From Thiobacillus sp. UBA3361 (GTDB lineage: Bacteria; Pseudomonadota; Gammaproteobacteria; Burkholderiales; Thiobacillaceae): DNA of 64,000 nt. The notes below the pieces were generated by a model. The model did no database searches and was not told the origin of the DNA. It saw only the letters and a program-made list of their open reading frames with translations. Numbering within the stretch: the first letter of the stretch is position 1; every line of letters begins with the position of its first letter. The position numbers and the translations under genes were made by a program. This document shows, piece after piece, positions 16,951-26,000 of the stretch. The stretch spans positions 71,271 to 135,270 of the forward strand of contig DEQR01000046.1 of the NCBI GenBank assembly GCA_002360535.1, given 5' to 3'.

Positions 16951-18930
16951 ATGTCGGTCACATCCAAAGACGTAAAGAAAACTGAAGGCAAGACTTGGCG
17001 CCGTTACAAGGATGGCGAGTCCGAGAAGGATTGGCGCGACAACCAGAAGATCATTTTTCAGGCCAGTTGGACCCACAAGTGTCCCGAGTACGTGCTCTCC
17101 ACCCCGCCCTGCCAGGGTTCCTGCCCCGCCGGCGAGGACATCCGCTCCTATCTGAACATCGTGCGCGGCATGGAAAAGCCCCCGGTCGGCGCCGATGGCA
17201 AGCCCACCATGAGCTGGCAGGAATACGCTTGGCGCCGCCTCACCGAGGCCAACCCCTTCCCCGCCGTCATGGGCCGCGTCTGCCCCGCCCCCTGCGAGTC
17301 CGGTTGCAACCGTAACCAGGTGGAAGAGAACGTCGGCATCAACTCCGTCGAGCACTATCTGGGCAACTGGGCCATCGAGAACAAACTGGCCTTCAACAAA
17401 CCCGCGGTTGCCGCCTCCGGCAAGAAGGTCGCCATCATCGGCGGCGGTCCCGCCGGCCTGGCCGCCGCCTACCAGCTGGCCCTGAAGGGCCATGCCTGCA
17501 CCATCTTCGACGACCACGCCGAACTGGGCGGCATGATGCGCTACGGCATCCCCGGCTTCCGCACCCCGCGTGAAGTCCTGGACGCCGAAATCCAGCGCAT
17601 CCTGGACCTGGGCGTCGAGACCCGCCTCAACTGCCGCGTCGGCACCGACGTCTCCATGGAGCAGATCGAGAAGGACTATGACGCCGTGCTGTTCGGCCTG
17701 GGCGCCCAGGCCGGCCGCGCCCTGCCCGTCGATGGCGCCGACGCCCCCAACTGCGTGACAGCCATGGCCTTCCTGCGCGCCTTCAACGAAGGCCGTCTGC
17801 AGCACGTGGGCAAGAAGGTGGTGGTCATCGGCGGTGGCGACACCTCCATCGACGTGGCCACCGTTGCCCGCCGTCTGGGCCACGTGACCAACGCCTCCAC
17901 CACCGACCTGCCGGAAATGGTGCTGGCCGGCCACACCGCCCATGACGTGGCCTCCATCGCCGCCCGCCAGGGCGTCGAAGTGGTGCTGATCTCCCGCGCC
18001 ACCATCGACAAGATGGCCGCCAACAAGGTGGAAATCGAGCACGCCCAGGCCGAGGGCATCGAGATCGTCGGCGGCGTCACCCCGGTGGGCGTGGTCAAGG
18101 GCCCCGACGGCCGCGCCACCGCCCTGCGCGTGGCCCAGTTCGAGATGGTCGGCAAGGACACCAAGATCATCGAGGGCACCGAGCACGACATCACCGGCGA
18201 CCTGATCGTGTCCGCCATCGGCCAGGCCGTGGATTTCACCGGCCTGGAGGTGTTCAACAACAACAACGGCCTGATCAAGACTGACAAGAACTACCGCTTC
18301 CCCAACAAGCCCAATGTGTTCGTGGCCGGCGACGTGATCCGCCCCCACCTGCTGACCACCGCCATCGGCCACGCCCGCATCTGCGCCGACGGCATCGACG
18401 CCTACCTGAAAGGCCAGGAACTGGACAAGCGGCCCAAGGTGGACGTGGACCACTGGGACATGGTGCGCCGCTGGATCGAGACCGGCCACGAGTACAACGA
18501 GCACCACGGCCAGGAGTGTGGCACTTCCGAGTGGAAGGATACCCTGCACAACTTCGAGGACCGCTCGCAGCGCTACATCATCCCGTCCACCGAGTTGTTC
18601 CTGGGCCACTTCGCCAACACCCCGCGCCTCAAGCGCGAGATCGTCCACTTGGACAAGGAAAGCGCCCTGGGCAACTTCCAGGACCGCCTGGGCCAGCTGG
18701 ACGACAAGCAGGTAGTGGCCGAGGCCAAACGCTGCATGTCCTGCGGGCTGTGCTTCGAATGCGACAACTGCGTCATCTACTGCCCGCAGACCGCCGTGTT
18801 CAAGGTGCGTAAGAAGGACAACCCCACCACCGGCCGCTACGTGGACACCGACTACAGCAAGTGCATCGGCTGCCACATCTGCGCCGACGTGTGCCCGACC
18901 GGCTACATCCAGATGGGCATGGGCGACTAG
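16951..18930 (+). CDS. dsrL: DsrL, NAD(P)H:acceptor oxidoreductase, iron-sulfur flavoprotein
   Basis: This 659-residue protein resembles the small subunit of glutamate synthase. A FAD-binding glycine motif lies near 160 (GGGPAGLAAAY), an NAD(P)-binding motif near 289 (IGGGDTSIDVA), and two C-terminal clusters near 594 (CMSCGLCFEC) and 637 (CIGCHICADVC). N-terminal cysteines (CQGSCPAGED, CPAPCESGCNR) bind further clusters. In sulfur oxidisers DsrL accepts electrons from DsrAB and reduces NAD+. Its presence supports the oxidative direction. RBS GGAGAG precedes the start. Confidence 0.97.
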   Translation: MSVTSKDVKKTEGKTWRRYKDGESEKDWRDNQKIIFQASWTHKCPEYVLSTPPCQGSCPAGEDIRSYLNIVRGMEKPPVGADGKPTMSWQEYAWRRLTEANPFPAVMGRVCPAPCESGCNRNQVEENVGINSVEHYLGNWAIENKLAFNKPAVAASGKKVAIIGGGPAGLAAAYQLALKGHACTIFDDHAELGGMMRYGIPGFRTPREVLDAEIQRILDLGVETRLNCRVGTDVSMEQIEKDYDAVLFGLGAQAGRALPVDGADAPNCVTAMAFLRAFNEGRLQHVGKKVVVIGGGDTSIDVATVARRLGHVTNASTTDLPEMVLAGHTAHDVASIAARQGVEVVLISRATIDKMAANKVEIEHAQAEGIEIVGGVTPVGVVKGPDGRATALRVAQFEMVGKDTKIIEGTEHDITGDLIVSAIGQAVDFTGLEVFNNNNGLIKTDKNYRFPNKPNVFVAGDVIRPHLLTTAIGHARICADGIDAYLKGQELDKRPKVDVDHWDMVRRWIETGHEYNEHHGQECGTSEWKDTLHNFEDRSQRYIIPSTELFLGHFANTPRLKREIVHLDKESALGNFQDRLGQLDDKQVVAEAKRCMSCGLCFECDNCVIYCPQTAVFKVRKKDNPTTGRYVDTDYSKCIGCHICADVCPTGYIQMGMGD

Positions 18931-18976
18931 GCATCAGAGGTCAGGTATCAGGGATCAGTACGGAAGGATTGACCGA

Positions 18977-19429
18977 ATGGCGAGCATACTCGACAGGTTG
19001 CGGACGCTAGCCCTCGCGGGCGCCATGGCCGGCATGGCCATGGCCGCCGGCGGGCTGCAGGCCGGTGTCGACCTGCCCAAGCTGGAGCGCGGCAAGGGTG
19101 ACAAGTGCGTGGAAGAGACGCAATTCATGCGACGCAACCACATGGAACTGCTCAAGCATCATCGCGACGAGACGATGCACAAGGGCATTCGCACGCCCAA
19201 GCACAGCCTCAAGGGTTGCGTCGAGTGCCATGCCGGCGCCAAGACCGGCAGCGTGGCGGCAAGCAAGGAGGACTTCTGCTCCGCCTGCCACGCCTACGCC
19301 AGCGTCAAGCTGGATTGCTGGGACTGTCACGCCACCAAGCCCGGCAAGCGGCCGATCCATTCCATCCCGTCCACCGCCGGCGCCGCGATGCCACCCATGG
19401 ATTCCGGCATGGCAGGAGGTCACCGATGA
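18977..19429 (+). CDS. dsrJ: DsrJ, periplasmic triheme cytochrome c of DsrMKJOP
   Basis: This 150-residue protein has an uncleaved or cleavable N-terminal signal (residues about 10-30). Three heme sites are present at CVECH (81-85), CSACH (101-105) and CWDCH (114-118). Cys44 in GDKCVEETQF is the likely distal ligand of the unusual His/Cys heme. The short spacer before it contains repeated ATCAG units. The stop overlaps the dsrO start as ATGA. Confidence 0.95.
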   Translation: MASILDRLRTLALAGAMAGMAMAAGGLQAGVDLPKLERGKGDKCVEETQFMRRNHMELLKHHRDETMHKGIRTPKHSLKGCVECHAGAKTGSVAASKEDFCSACHAYASVKLDCWDCHATKPGKRPIHSIPSTAGAAMPPMDSGMAGGHR

Positions 19430-20184
19430 GCGAACAGATGAACCACCCGCAAAGCGATCAGGACCAGGCCGACCGCCGTAACTTTTTGAAGGCTTCGGCG
19501 GCCGCGGCGGGGCTCACCGTGGCCCCCGGCGTTTTGCTCTACGGCATCGCCCACAGCCGTCCCGAAGACCAGGCGGTAAGCGACAAGGTGCGCTGGGGCA
19601 TGCTCATCGACACCACCAAGTGCGCCGCCGACTGCAACGCCTGCGTCACCGCCTGCAACACCGAGAACGCCCTGGAAGGCCGGACCGGCCCCCAGGATTC
19701 CCAGTGGATCCGCAAGGTCAGCATCAAGAACCTGCAAACCGGCGCCGAGCACCACCTACCCATGCCCTGCCAGCATTGCGAGCATCCCCCCTGCGTGGAT
19801 GTCTGCCCCACCGGCGCCTCCTTCAAGCGCGCCGACGGCATCGTGCTGGTGGATCGCCACATCTGTATCGGCTGCCGCTATTGCATGATGGCCTGCCCCT
19901 ACAAGGCGCGCTCCTTCGTGCACGAGCCGCTGACCGAGCAGAACCCCGAAGTCCCGCGCGGCAAGGGCTGCGTGGAGTCGTGCACCTTCTGCGTGCAACG
20001 GGTCGATCGCGACGAGACCCCGGCCTGCGTCGAGGCCTGCACCGCCGATGGCCACATGGCCATGCTGTTCGGCGACCTGAACGACCCGGAAAGCGAAATC
20101 GCCAAGGCCCTGAAGGGCCAGCGCACCACCGAGATCCGGGCCGACCTGCGCCTGAACACCGGCGTGCGTTACCAAGGCATCTGA
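19426..20184 (+). CDS. dsrO: DsrO, periplasmic ferredoxin-like subunit
   Basis: This 252-residue protein starts at the ATG at 19426, which has AGGAGG upstream and overlaps the dsrJ stop. Longer in-frame extensions into dsrJ were rejected. A Tat signal is present (RRNFLKASAAAAG), so it is exported folded. Multiple ferredoxin-type motifs follow: CAADCNACVTAC, CQHCEHPPCVDVC, CIGCRYCMMAC and CTFCVQRVDR, enough for four [4Fe-4S] clusters. It passes electrons between DsrJ and the membrane subunit DsrP. Confidence 0.96.
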   Translation: MSEQMNHPQSDQDQADRRNFLKASAAAAGLTVAPGVLLYGIAHSRPEDQAVSDKVRWGMLIDTTKCAADCNACVTACNTENALEGRTGPQDSQWIRKVSIKNLQTGAEHHLPMPCQHCEHPPCVDVCPTGASFKRADGIVLVDRHICIGCRYCMMACPYKARSFVHEPLTEQNPEVPRGKGCVESCTFCVQRVDRDETPACVEACTADGHMAMLFGDLNDPESEIAKALKGQRTTEIRADLRLNTGVRYQGI

Positions 20185-20194
20185 GGAATAGACA

Positions 20195-21415
20195 ATGGCC
20201 AAGCAAGAAGTCTGCGTCACCCCGGAAGAGTGCAAATCCAGCCAGTTCTGGATGCTGCTGGGCCTGGGCGGCCTGGTTGTCCTGGCCGGCCTGTATGCCT
20301 TTTTCACCCTGGAGCATCACGGCCACGTCCTCACCGGCATGAACAACCAGGTGGTCTGGGGCCTGCCCCACGTTTTCGCCGTGTTCCTGATCGTCGCTGC
20401 CTCCGGCGTGCTCAACGTGGCCTCCATCGGCTCGGTGTTCGGCAAGCAGATCTACAAGGCGCGTGCGCCCCTCTCCGGCCTGCTGGCCATCGCCATGATG
20501 GTGGGCGGTCTGGCCATCCTGGTGCTCGATCTCGGACGCCCGGAACGTCTGATCGTGGCTATGACCCACTACAACTTCAAGTCCATCTTTGCCTGGAACA
20601 TGATCTTCTACAACGGCTTCTTCGCCATTGTGGGCCTGTACCTGATCACCCTGCTCTACCGGAAGTGGAAGCCGATGTCCAAGCCCATGGGCTTCCTGGC
20701 CTTCTTCTGGCGTCTGGCCCTGACCACCGCCACGGGCTCCATCTTCGGCTTCCTCACCGCCCGTTCCGGCTACAACTCCGCGCTGATGGCGCCCATGTTC
20801 ATCATCAACTCTTTCGCCTATGGCTTGGCAGTGTTCATGGTGGTGCAGTCTTCCATGTACCGCTGGAACAATCTGCGTCTGGACGAGGGCATCCGCCGCC
20901 GCATGAAAAACCTGCTGGCGGTGTTCGTGGGCGCCTCCCTCTACTTCACCCTGGTATTCCACATCACCAACCTCTACTGGGCCAAGCAGTGGGACTTCGA
21001 GCGCTTCATCCTGGTGGATGGCGGCATCTATACCCTGATCTTCTGGGTCGGCCAGGTGGTCCTGGGCGGCATCATCCCGGTGATCCTGCTGTTCATGCCC
21101 CGCTCCCAGGAAGGCCAGCGCATCTGCTTCTGCTTCGCCGCGCCCCTGCTGGTCATCCTCGGCGGCCTCGCCTTCATGTATGTCACCATCGTCGGCGGCC
21201 AGGTGTTCCCGATGGACATGTTCCCCGGCTATGCCGTGTCGAGCACCTTTCAGGACGGCGTGATTGCCTCCTACAACCCCAGCATCTGGGAACTGATGCT
21301 GGGCCTGGGCGGCATCGGCATCGCCTTCGTCGCCACGGTGGTCGCCGTGCGGGTGCTGAAGTTCATGCCCCAGGACGACTTCACCACCATGTACATGCGC
21401 CGCAGCACGGACTGA
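20195..21415 (+). CDS. dsrP: DsrP, NrfD-type integral membrane subunit
   Basis: This 406-residue protein has about ten transmembrane helices and belongs to the NrfD/PsrC family of quinone-interacting subunits (VLDLGRPERLI is characteristic). It forms the second membrane arm of DsrMKJOP with DsrO and DsrJ. It starts ten bases after dsrO. A rho-independent terminator follows the stop, so this is the end of the main dsr transcript. Confidence 0.96.
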   Translation: MAKQEVCVTPEECKSSQFWMLLGLGGLVVLAGLYAFFTLEHHGHVLTGMNNQVVWGLPHVFAVFLIVAASGVLNVASIGSVFGKQIYKARAPLSGLLAIAMMVGGLAILVLDLGRPERLIVAMTHYNFKSIFAWNMIFYNGFFAIVGLYLITLLYRKWKPMSKPMGFLAFFWRLALTTATGSIFGFLTARSGYNSALMAPMFIINSFAYGLAVFMVVQSSMYRWNNLRLDEGIRRRMKNLLAVFVGASLYFTLVFHITNLYWAKQWDFERFILVDGGIYTLIFWVGQVVLGGIIPVILLFMPRSQEGQRICFCFAAPLLVILGGLAFMYVTIVGGQVFPMDMFPGYAVSSTFQDGVIASYNPSIWELMLGLGGIGIAFVATVVAVRVLKFMPQDDFTTMYMRRSTD

Positions 21416-21435
21416 GCAGACGGCACTCCAGCGCA

Positions 21436-21468
21436 AAAGGCCGACTAATTTTGTCGGCTTTTTGTTTT
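21436..21468 (+). terminator. Rho-independent terminator after dsrP
   Basis: GCCGAC (21440-21445) pairs with GTCGGC (21453-21458) around TAATTTT. It is followed by TTTTTGTTTT, and an A-run before the stem extends it. It sits only 12 bases before the dsrN start codon, so dsrN must be read from a promoter in or before it or by read-through. Confidence 0.85.
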
Positions 21469-21479
21469 ACAATACCGCC

Positions 21480-22871
21480 ATGTCTTCCCTGTACCTCTCC
21501 GCCGCCCATAAGTCTTCCGGCAAGACCACGCTGACCCTGGGTCTGGCGCGGGCCTTACGCGACCGCGGCCTGAAGGTGCAGGCCTTCAAGAAAGGGCCGG
21601 ACTACATCGACCCCATCTGGCACGGCCAGGCCAGCGGACGCCCCAGTTACAACCTCGACTTTCACATGATGGGGACCGGCGAGATCGACAGCCTGTACCG
21701 GCGCCATGCCGCTCCGGCGGACATCAGCCTCATCGAGGGCAACAAGGGCCTATACGACGGCATGGACCTGGAAGGCGGCAACAGCAACGCCGCCCTGGCC
21801 AAGCAACTGGGGGTGCCGGTGGTGCTGGTGCTGGACACGGTGGGCATGACCCGCGGCATCGCCCCCCTGCTGCTGGGCTACCAGGCCTTCGACCCGGCGG
21901 TGCGCATCGCCGGAGTGATCCTCAACAAGGTGGGCGGCCCCCGCCACGAGGAGAAGCTTCGGGCGGTGCTGCAACGCTACACGAACCTGCCCTGCCTGGG
22001 CGCCGTGCATCGCGACAGCCGACTGGACATCCAGGAACGGCACCTGGGCCTGATCCCCGGCAACGAGGTGGAGGCCGCCGAGGCCCGCATCACCGCCATC
22101 GCCCAGGTGGTGGCGGAACGCATAGATCTGGACGCCCTGCTGGCCCTCGCCGGCCAGGCCCGGCCGCTGCCGGCCAGCTCCCCCTCCCCCGATATGCCAC
22201 CGGACGGCCATGGCCTGCGCATCGCCTATGCCCGCGACCGGGCCTTCGGCTTCTACTATCAGGAAGACCTGGATACCCTGCGCGCCGCGGGAGTGCAACT
22301 CGTTCCCCTGGACACCCTGTCCGACACCCGCCTACCCGAGGTGCATGCGCTGATCCTGGGAGGCGGCTTCCCGGAGATGTTCATCCCCCAACTGGCCGCC
22401 AACCACCCCCTGCGCCAGAACATCCGCGCCGCCATCGACAACGGCCTGCCGACCTACGCCGAGTGCGGGGGCCTCATGTACCTGGCCCGCTCGATCCGCT
22501 GGGACGCACAGGCGGGCGACATGGTGGGCGTCGTGCCCGGCGACGTGATCATGGGCGACCGGCCGGTGGGCAGGGGCTACGCGATTCTGCGCGAAGCCGG
22601 GGCGGGCCCGTTCTCCTCCGCGCCGGATCAGGACATCCCGGCCCACGAATTCCACTACTCCCGCATCGTCAACCTGCCCGCGGACACCGACTTCGCCTAC
22701 CGGGTGGTGCGCGGCCAGGGCCTGGACGGCCGCAACGACGGCTTCCGCCACCGCAACCTGCTGGCCTCCTATTGCCATCGCCGAGGCAGCGGCGGCGGGT
22801 GGATCGCCCCGCTGCTCCGGCAGGCCGCACAGTACGCTCGACGGGGCGTCGCCGCGCGCATTGCCGCCTGA
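21480..22871 (+). CDS. dsrN: DsrN, siroheme amidase (cobyrinate a,c-diamide synthase-like)
   Basis: This 463-residue protein is a glutamine-dependent amidotransferase that amidates siroheme for DsrAB. The P-loop is at residues about 9-17 (AHKSSGKTT). The glutaminase half has its catalytic cysteine in YAECGGLMYL (about 328), with LILGGGFPEMF before it. The ATG at 21480 was chosen by family fit. No ribosome site is visible and the terminator hairpin is close, so translation may start on a nearly leaderless message. Confidence 0.95.
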   Translation: MSSLYLSAAHKSSGKTTLTLGLARALRDRGLKVQAFKKGPDYIDPIWHGQASGRPSYNLDFHMMGTGEIDSLYRRHAAPADISLIEGNKGLYDGMDLEGGNSNAALAKQLGVPVVLVLDTVGMTRGIAPLLLGYQAFDPAVRIAGVILNKVGGPRHEEKLRAVLQRYTNLPCLGAVHRDSRLDIQERHLGLIPGNEVEAAEARITAIAQVVAERIDLDALLALAGQARPLPASSPSPDMPPDGHGLRIAYARDRAFGFYYQEDLDTLRAAGVQLVPLDTLSDTRLPEVHALILGGGFPEMFIPQLAANHPLRQNIRAAIDNGLPTYAECGGLMYLARSIRWDAQAGDMVGVVPGDVIMGDRPVGRGYAILREAGAGPFSSAPDQDIPAHEFHYSRIVNLPADTDFAYRVVRGQGLDGRNDGFRHRNLLASYCHRRGSGGGWIAPLLRQAAQYARRGVAARIAA

Positions 22872-22910
22872 ACAGACACATCTTTATCCATCACATCTCG
22901 AGGAGGTGAC

Positions 22911-23291
22911 ATGATCAACCTGACCAAGAATGCCGCGGAGCAGATTCGCGCCGCGGCCCAGCAGGCCGATGCCGGCAACCTGGGCCTGCGCATCGCCGCC
23001 AAGGTGAACGACGCCGGCATGCTGGAATTCGGCATGGGCTTCGACGAGGAGCGGGACAAGGACGCCATCCAGGAATCCTGGGGCATCACCCTGCTGGTCT
23101 CGCCCCACAGCGCCCCCCTGCTGGACGACGTCACCATCGACTTCGCCGAGGTCAACCCCGGCGAGCCCCGCTTCGTGTTCATGAAGGGTGACTCCGCGCC
23201 CCCCGCCGGCGGCGGTTGCGGCAGCGGCGGTTGTGGCAGCGGGGGTACAAAGACCGCCGGCGGTTGCGGCAGCGGCGGCTGCGGCACTTGA
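22911..23291 (+). CDS. dsrR: DsrR, A-type iron-sulfur scaffold-like protein with Gly/Cys tail
   Basis: This 126-residue protein has residues 1-100 that match the IscA-like DsrR fold (INLTKNAAEQIRAAAQQ, LGLRIAAKVNDAGMLEFGMGF). Canonical IscA cysteines are absent from this part. The last 25 or so residues are a low-complexity tail of GGCGSGGC-type repeats with four cysteines, not part of the minimal DsrR fold. DsrR affects dsr expression after transcription in Allochromatium. The tail could bind metal. The ribosome site GAGGAGGTGAC is very strong. Confidence 0.85.
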   Translation: MINLTKNAAEQIRAAAQQADAGNLGLRIAAKVNDAGMLEFGMGFDEERDKDAIQESWGITLLVSPHSAPLLDDVTIDFAEVNPGEPRFVFMKGDSAPPAGGGCGSGGCGSGGTKTAGGCGSGGCGT

Positions 23292-23400
23292 GGGACAAGG
23301 CACAAGGGGCAAGGGGCAAGGAACTGCGTTGCCCGGCCCATTGCCCGTGCCTTCTCGACTCCCCTTGCATCTTGCTCCTTGAACCTTGTCACTGATTCTC
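23292..23400. repeat. AAGGGGCAAGG-type imperfect inverted repeat
   Basis: The left half is a run of GGCACAAGGGGCAAGGGGCAAGG-like units. The right half contains CCCCTTGCATCTTGCTCCTTG. The two halves are roughly complementary, so the element can fold. A relative occupies 32912-33006. It sits between dsrR and cysG and ends directly at the cysG start codon. Confidence 0.6.
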
Positions 23401-24846
23401 ATGGACTACCTACCCATATTCCTGGACCTGCGCGGCAAGAACGGCCTGGTGGTGGGCGGTGGCGACACGGCGGCGCGCAAGGCCTCGCTGCTGCTCAACG
23501 CTGGCGCCTGGGTGACCGTGGTGTCGCCCGAACCCCTGTCCGCCGCCTTCGGTGAACTGTCCGGCACCGACCGTATCATTCATCGTTCGGAGACCTTCGA
23601 TCCCCGCCATATGGACGGCATGGAGCTGGTGTTCGCCGCCAGTGGAGACGAAATCCTGGACCGGACCGTCTATGAGGCGGCCCGCGAGCGCCGCCTACCG
23701 GTGAACGTGGTCGATAAGCCCCAGGTGTGCAGCTTCATCATGCCCTCCATCATCGACCGCTCGCCGGTGGTGGTGGCGGTGTCCAGCGGCGGCGAGGCGC
23801 CGGTGCTGTCGCGCCTGCTACGCGCCCGCCTGGAGACCCTGATCCCCGCCGCCTACGGACGCCTGGCCGCTCTGGCCGGACGCTTCAAGGCGCGGGTGCG
23901 GCAACGTTTCACCACCACGGAAAAGCGCCGCAAGTTCTGGGAGGACGCCCTGCTCTCGCCCATCGCCGAGATGGTCTTCTCCGGCCGCGAACAGGAGGCC
24001 GAGGCCGCCCTCGCCCGCATGCTGGAGCAGTCCGCCACCGCCCCGGACAACGGCGAGGTCTATCTGGTGGGCGCCGGGCCGGGCAACCCTGACCTGCTCA
24101 CCTTCCGCGCCCTGCGCCTGATGCAGCAGGCCGACGTGGTGGTCTATGATCGTCTAGTCTCCCCGCCCATCCTGGACATGTGCCGGCGCGACGCGGATCG
24201 CATCTATGTGGGCAAGGAGCGCGACAACCATGCCCTGCCCCAGGAAGACATCAACCTGCTGCTGGTGCGCCTGGCCAAGGAGGGCAAGCGGGTGCTGCGC
24301 CTGAAGGGCGGCGATCCGTTCATCTTCGGCCGCGGCGGCGAGGAGATCGACACCCTGCGCGAGCACGGCGTGCCCTTCCAGGTGGTCCCGGCCATCACCG
24401 CCGCCGCCGGGGTGGCTTCCTACGCAGGCATCCCCCTCACCCACCGCGACCACGCCCAGGCCCTGATCCTTGTCACCGGCCACCTCAAGGACGGCACCAT
24501 GGACCTGGACTGGGACATGTTGTGCCGCCCGCATCAGACCATCGTCATTTACATGGGCCTGAAGGGACTGATCACCCTGTGCGACGAGATGAAGAAGCAC
24601 GGCCTGCCGGGCGACACGCCGGCGGCCATCGTGCAGCAGGGCACCACTTTGAACCAGAAGGTGGTCATCGGCACCCTAGACAACCTGCCCGCCAAGGCCG
24701 CGCAGGCGGAACTCAAGCCGCCCACCCTGATCATCGTCGGCAGCGTGGTCAGCCTGCACGAGAAGCTCAATTGGTTCCATCCGGAGCCGGCAGCCGACGA
24801 CCACTGGCATACGCCCCTGGACCGCCCGAGCTCGCTGGAGATGTAA
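23401..24846 (+). CDS. cysG: CysG, trifunctional siroheme synthase
   Basis: This 481-residue protein has an N-terminal precorrin-2 dehydrogenase/ferrochelatase (about 1-205; VVGGGDTAARKASLLLNAGAWV, then PSIIDRSPVVVAVSSGGEAPVL) and a C-terminal uroporphyrinogen-III methyltransferase (about 215-460; VYLVGAGPGNPDLLTFRALRLM, LRLKGGDPFIFGRGGEE). It makes siroheme from uroporphyrinogen III. Together with DsrN this gives the whole route to amidated siroheme in the dsr locus. The start at 23401 follows family length; no ribosome site is clear. It converges on the phosphofructokinase gene. Confidence 0.97.
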   Translation: MDYLPIFLDLRGKNGLVVGGGDTAARKASLLLNAGAWVTVVSPEPLSAAFGELSGTDRIIHRSETFDPRHMDGMELVFAASGDEILDRTVYEAARERRLPVNVVDKPQVCSFIMPSIIDRSPVVVAVSSGGEAPVLSRLLRARLETLIPAAYGRLAALAGRFKARVRQRFTTTEKRRKFWEDALLSPIAEMVFSGREQEAEAALARMLEQSATAPDNGEVYLVGAGPGNPDLLTFRALRLMQQADVVVYDRLVSPPILDMCRRDADRIYVGKERDNHALPQEDINLLLVRLAKEGKRVLRLKGGDPFIFGRGGEEIDTLREHGVPFQVVPAITAAAGVASYAGIPLTHRDHAQALILVTGHLKDGTMDLDWDMLCRPHQTIVIYMGLKGLITLCDEMKKHGLPGDTPAAIVQQGTTLNQKVVIGTLDNLPAKAAQAELKPPTLIIVGSVVSLHEKLNWFHPEPAADDHWHTPLDRPSSLEM

Positions 24847-24870
24847 CGGCGCTTGGCGCGCTCCCTGCGC

Positions 24871-24893
24871 GGGACGGGCATGGCGCCCGTCCC
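24871..24893. terminator. Bidirectional hairpin between convergent cysG and phosphofructokinase genes
   Basis: GGGACGGGC pairs perfectly with GCCCGTCCC around ATGGC. It lies between two convergent genes, but neither side has a long T-run, so termination efficiency is uncertain. Confidence 0.55.
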
Positions 24894-24899
24894 CGTGCG

Positions 24900-26000
24900 T
24901 CACTGATCCCCGAAACTCGTCCCCACGCCCCGGGCACTCTCCACCCAGGGGTGGTCGGGCGGCACGGTCTTCACCTGGCCGGCCACCTCCTCCAGCAGCA
25001 CCGGCACCGTCGATTCGCCCCGCGCGGCGACCATCACGCCGTACTGCCGGCGCTGCACCAGGTCGGCGGCGGCGGTGCCCAGGCGGGTGGCCAGCACGCG
25101 GTCGGCCGCCGAGGGCGTGCCGCCGCGCTGCAGGTGTCCGAGGATGGTGACCCGCGCCTCGAGGCCTGTGGATTGCTCCAGTTCATGGGCCAGACGCAGG
25201 GTGCGTTCGGCGTAAACCAGTTCCGGCTCGGCGGTCACCACCTTGGCCTTCTTGTCCTTTTTCTTCCCGCCGGCCTGCTGGGAGGCGAATTCCTGTTTCG
25301 AGATTGCCCCTTCGGCGACGGCAACGATGCTGAAGGTCTTGCCTTTCTCCTTGCGCGTCTTGATGGCCTCGGAGACAACGGCCACGTCGTAGGGAATCTC
25401 CGGGATCAGGATCACGTCCGCCCCGCCGGCGATGCCTGCGCCCAAGGCCAGCCAGCCTGCGCGGTGGCCCATGATCTCGACCACGATGATGCGGTGGTGG
25501 CTGTGGGCGGTGCTGTGCAGGCGGTCGATGGCGTCGGTGGCGATGCCGAGCGCCGTGTCGAAGCCGAAGGTAATGTCGGTCAGCGCCACGTCGTTGTCGA
25601 TGGTCTTCGGCAGGGTGACCACGTTGAGACCGGCCTGTTTGAGGCGCAAGGCATTCTTCTGCGTGCCACCGCCGCCCAGGCAGACCAGGCAGTCGAGCTT
25701 GTTGGCGTGGTAGTTGGCCACGAGGGTCTCGGTCATGTCCTGGAGCTTGCCGTCCACCGTCATCTTGTGCGGCTTCTCGCGACTGGTGCCGAGGATGGTG
25801 CCGCCCAGGGTGAGGATGCCGGACAGGGTGTCGCCTTCCAGCGGCATGGTGCGGTTTTCCATCAGGCCGCGGAAGCCGTCGCGGATGCCGATGATGCGCA
25901 TGCCATAGTGGGATTGGCAGGCCTTGCCGACGCCGCGGATGGCCGCGTTGAGGCCGGGGCTGTCACCCCCGGAGGTGAGGATGCCGATGGTCTGGGTCAT
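24900..26000 (-). CDS. pfkA: 6-phosphofructokinase, mixed-substrate group
   Basis: This 366-residue enzyme phosphorylates fructose 6-phosphate in glycolysis. The start at 26000 gives MTQTIGILTSGGDSPGLNAA; an upstream in-frame extension was rejected. Substrate-binding PKTIDND (about 131-137), GFDTALGIATDAIDRL and EIMGHRAGW are intact. The phosphoryl-donor loop reads LGGGGTQK (about 108-115), where E. coli has GGDGS, and Lys132 replaces the Gly of PGTIDND. This combination points to the group III mixed clade rather than the classic ATP enzyme. ATP or pyrophosphate use cannot be decided from sequence. A Lys-rich insert near 250-260 (GGKKKDKKAK) is unusual. Confidence 0.92.
   Translation of the reverse strand: MTQTIGILTSGGDSPGLNAAIRGVGKACQSHYGMRIIGIRDGFRGLMENRTMPLEGDTLSGILTLGGTILGTSREKPHKMTVDGKLQDMTETLVANYHANKLDCLVCLGGGGTQKNALRLKQAGLNVVTLPKTIDNDVALTDITFGFDTALGIATDAIDRLHSTAHSHHRIIVVEIMGHRAGWLALGAGIAGGADVILIPEIPYDVAVVSEAIKTRKEKGKTFSIVAVAEGAISKQEFASQQAGGKKKDKKAKVVTAEPELVYAERTLRLAHELEQSTGLEARVTILGHLQRGGTPSAADRVLATRLGTAAADLVQRRQYGVMVAARGESTVPVLLEEVAGQVKTVPPDHPWVESARGVGTSFGDQ

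Noticed and set aside
19105..19425. Extended N-terminus of DsrO
   Set aside because: The longer frame runs through dsrJ in another frame. The ATG at 19426 has AGGAGG and starts a proper Tat signal.
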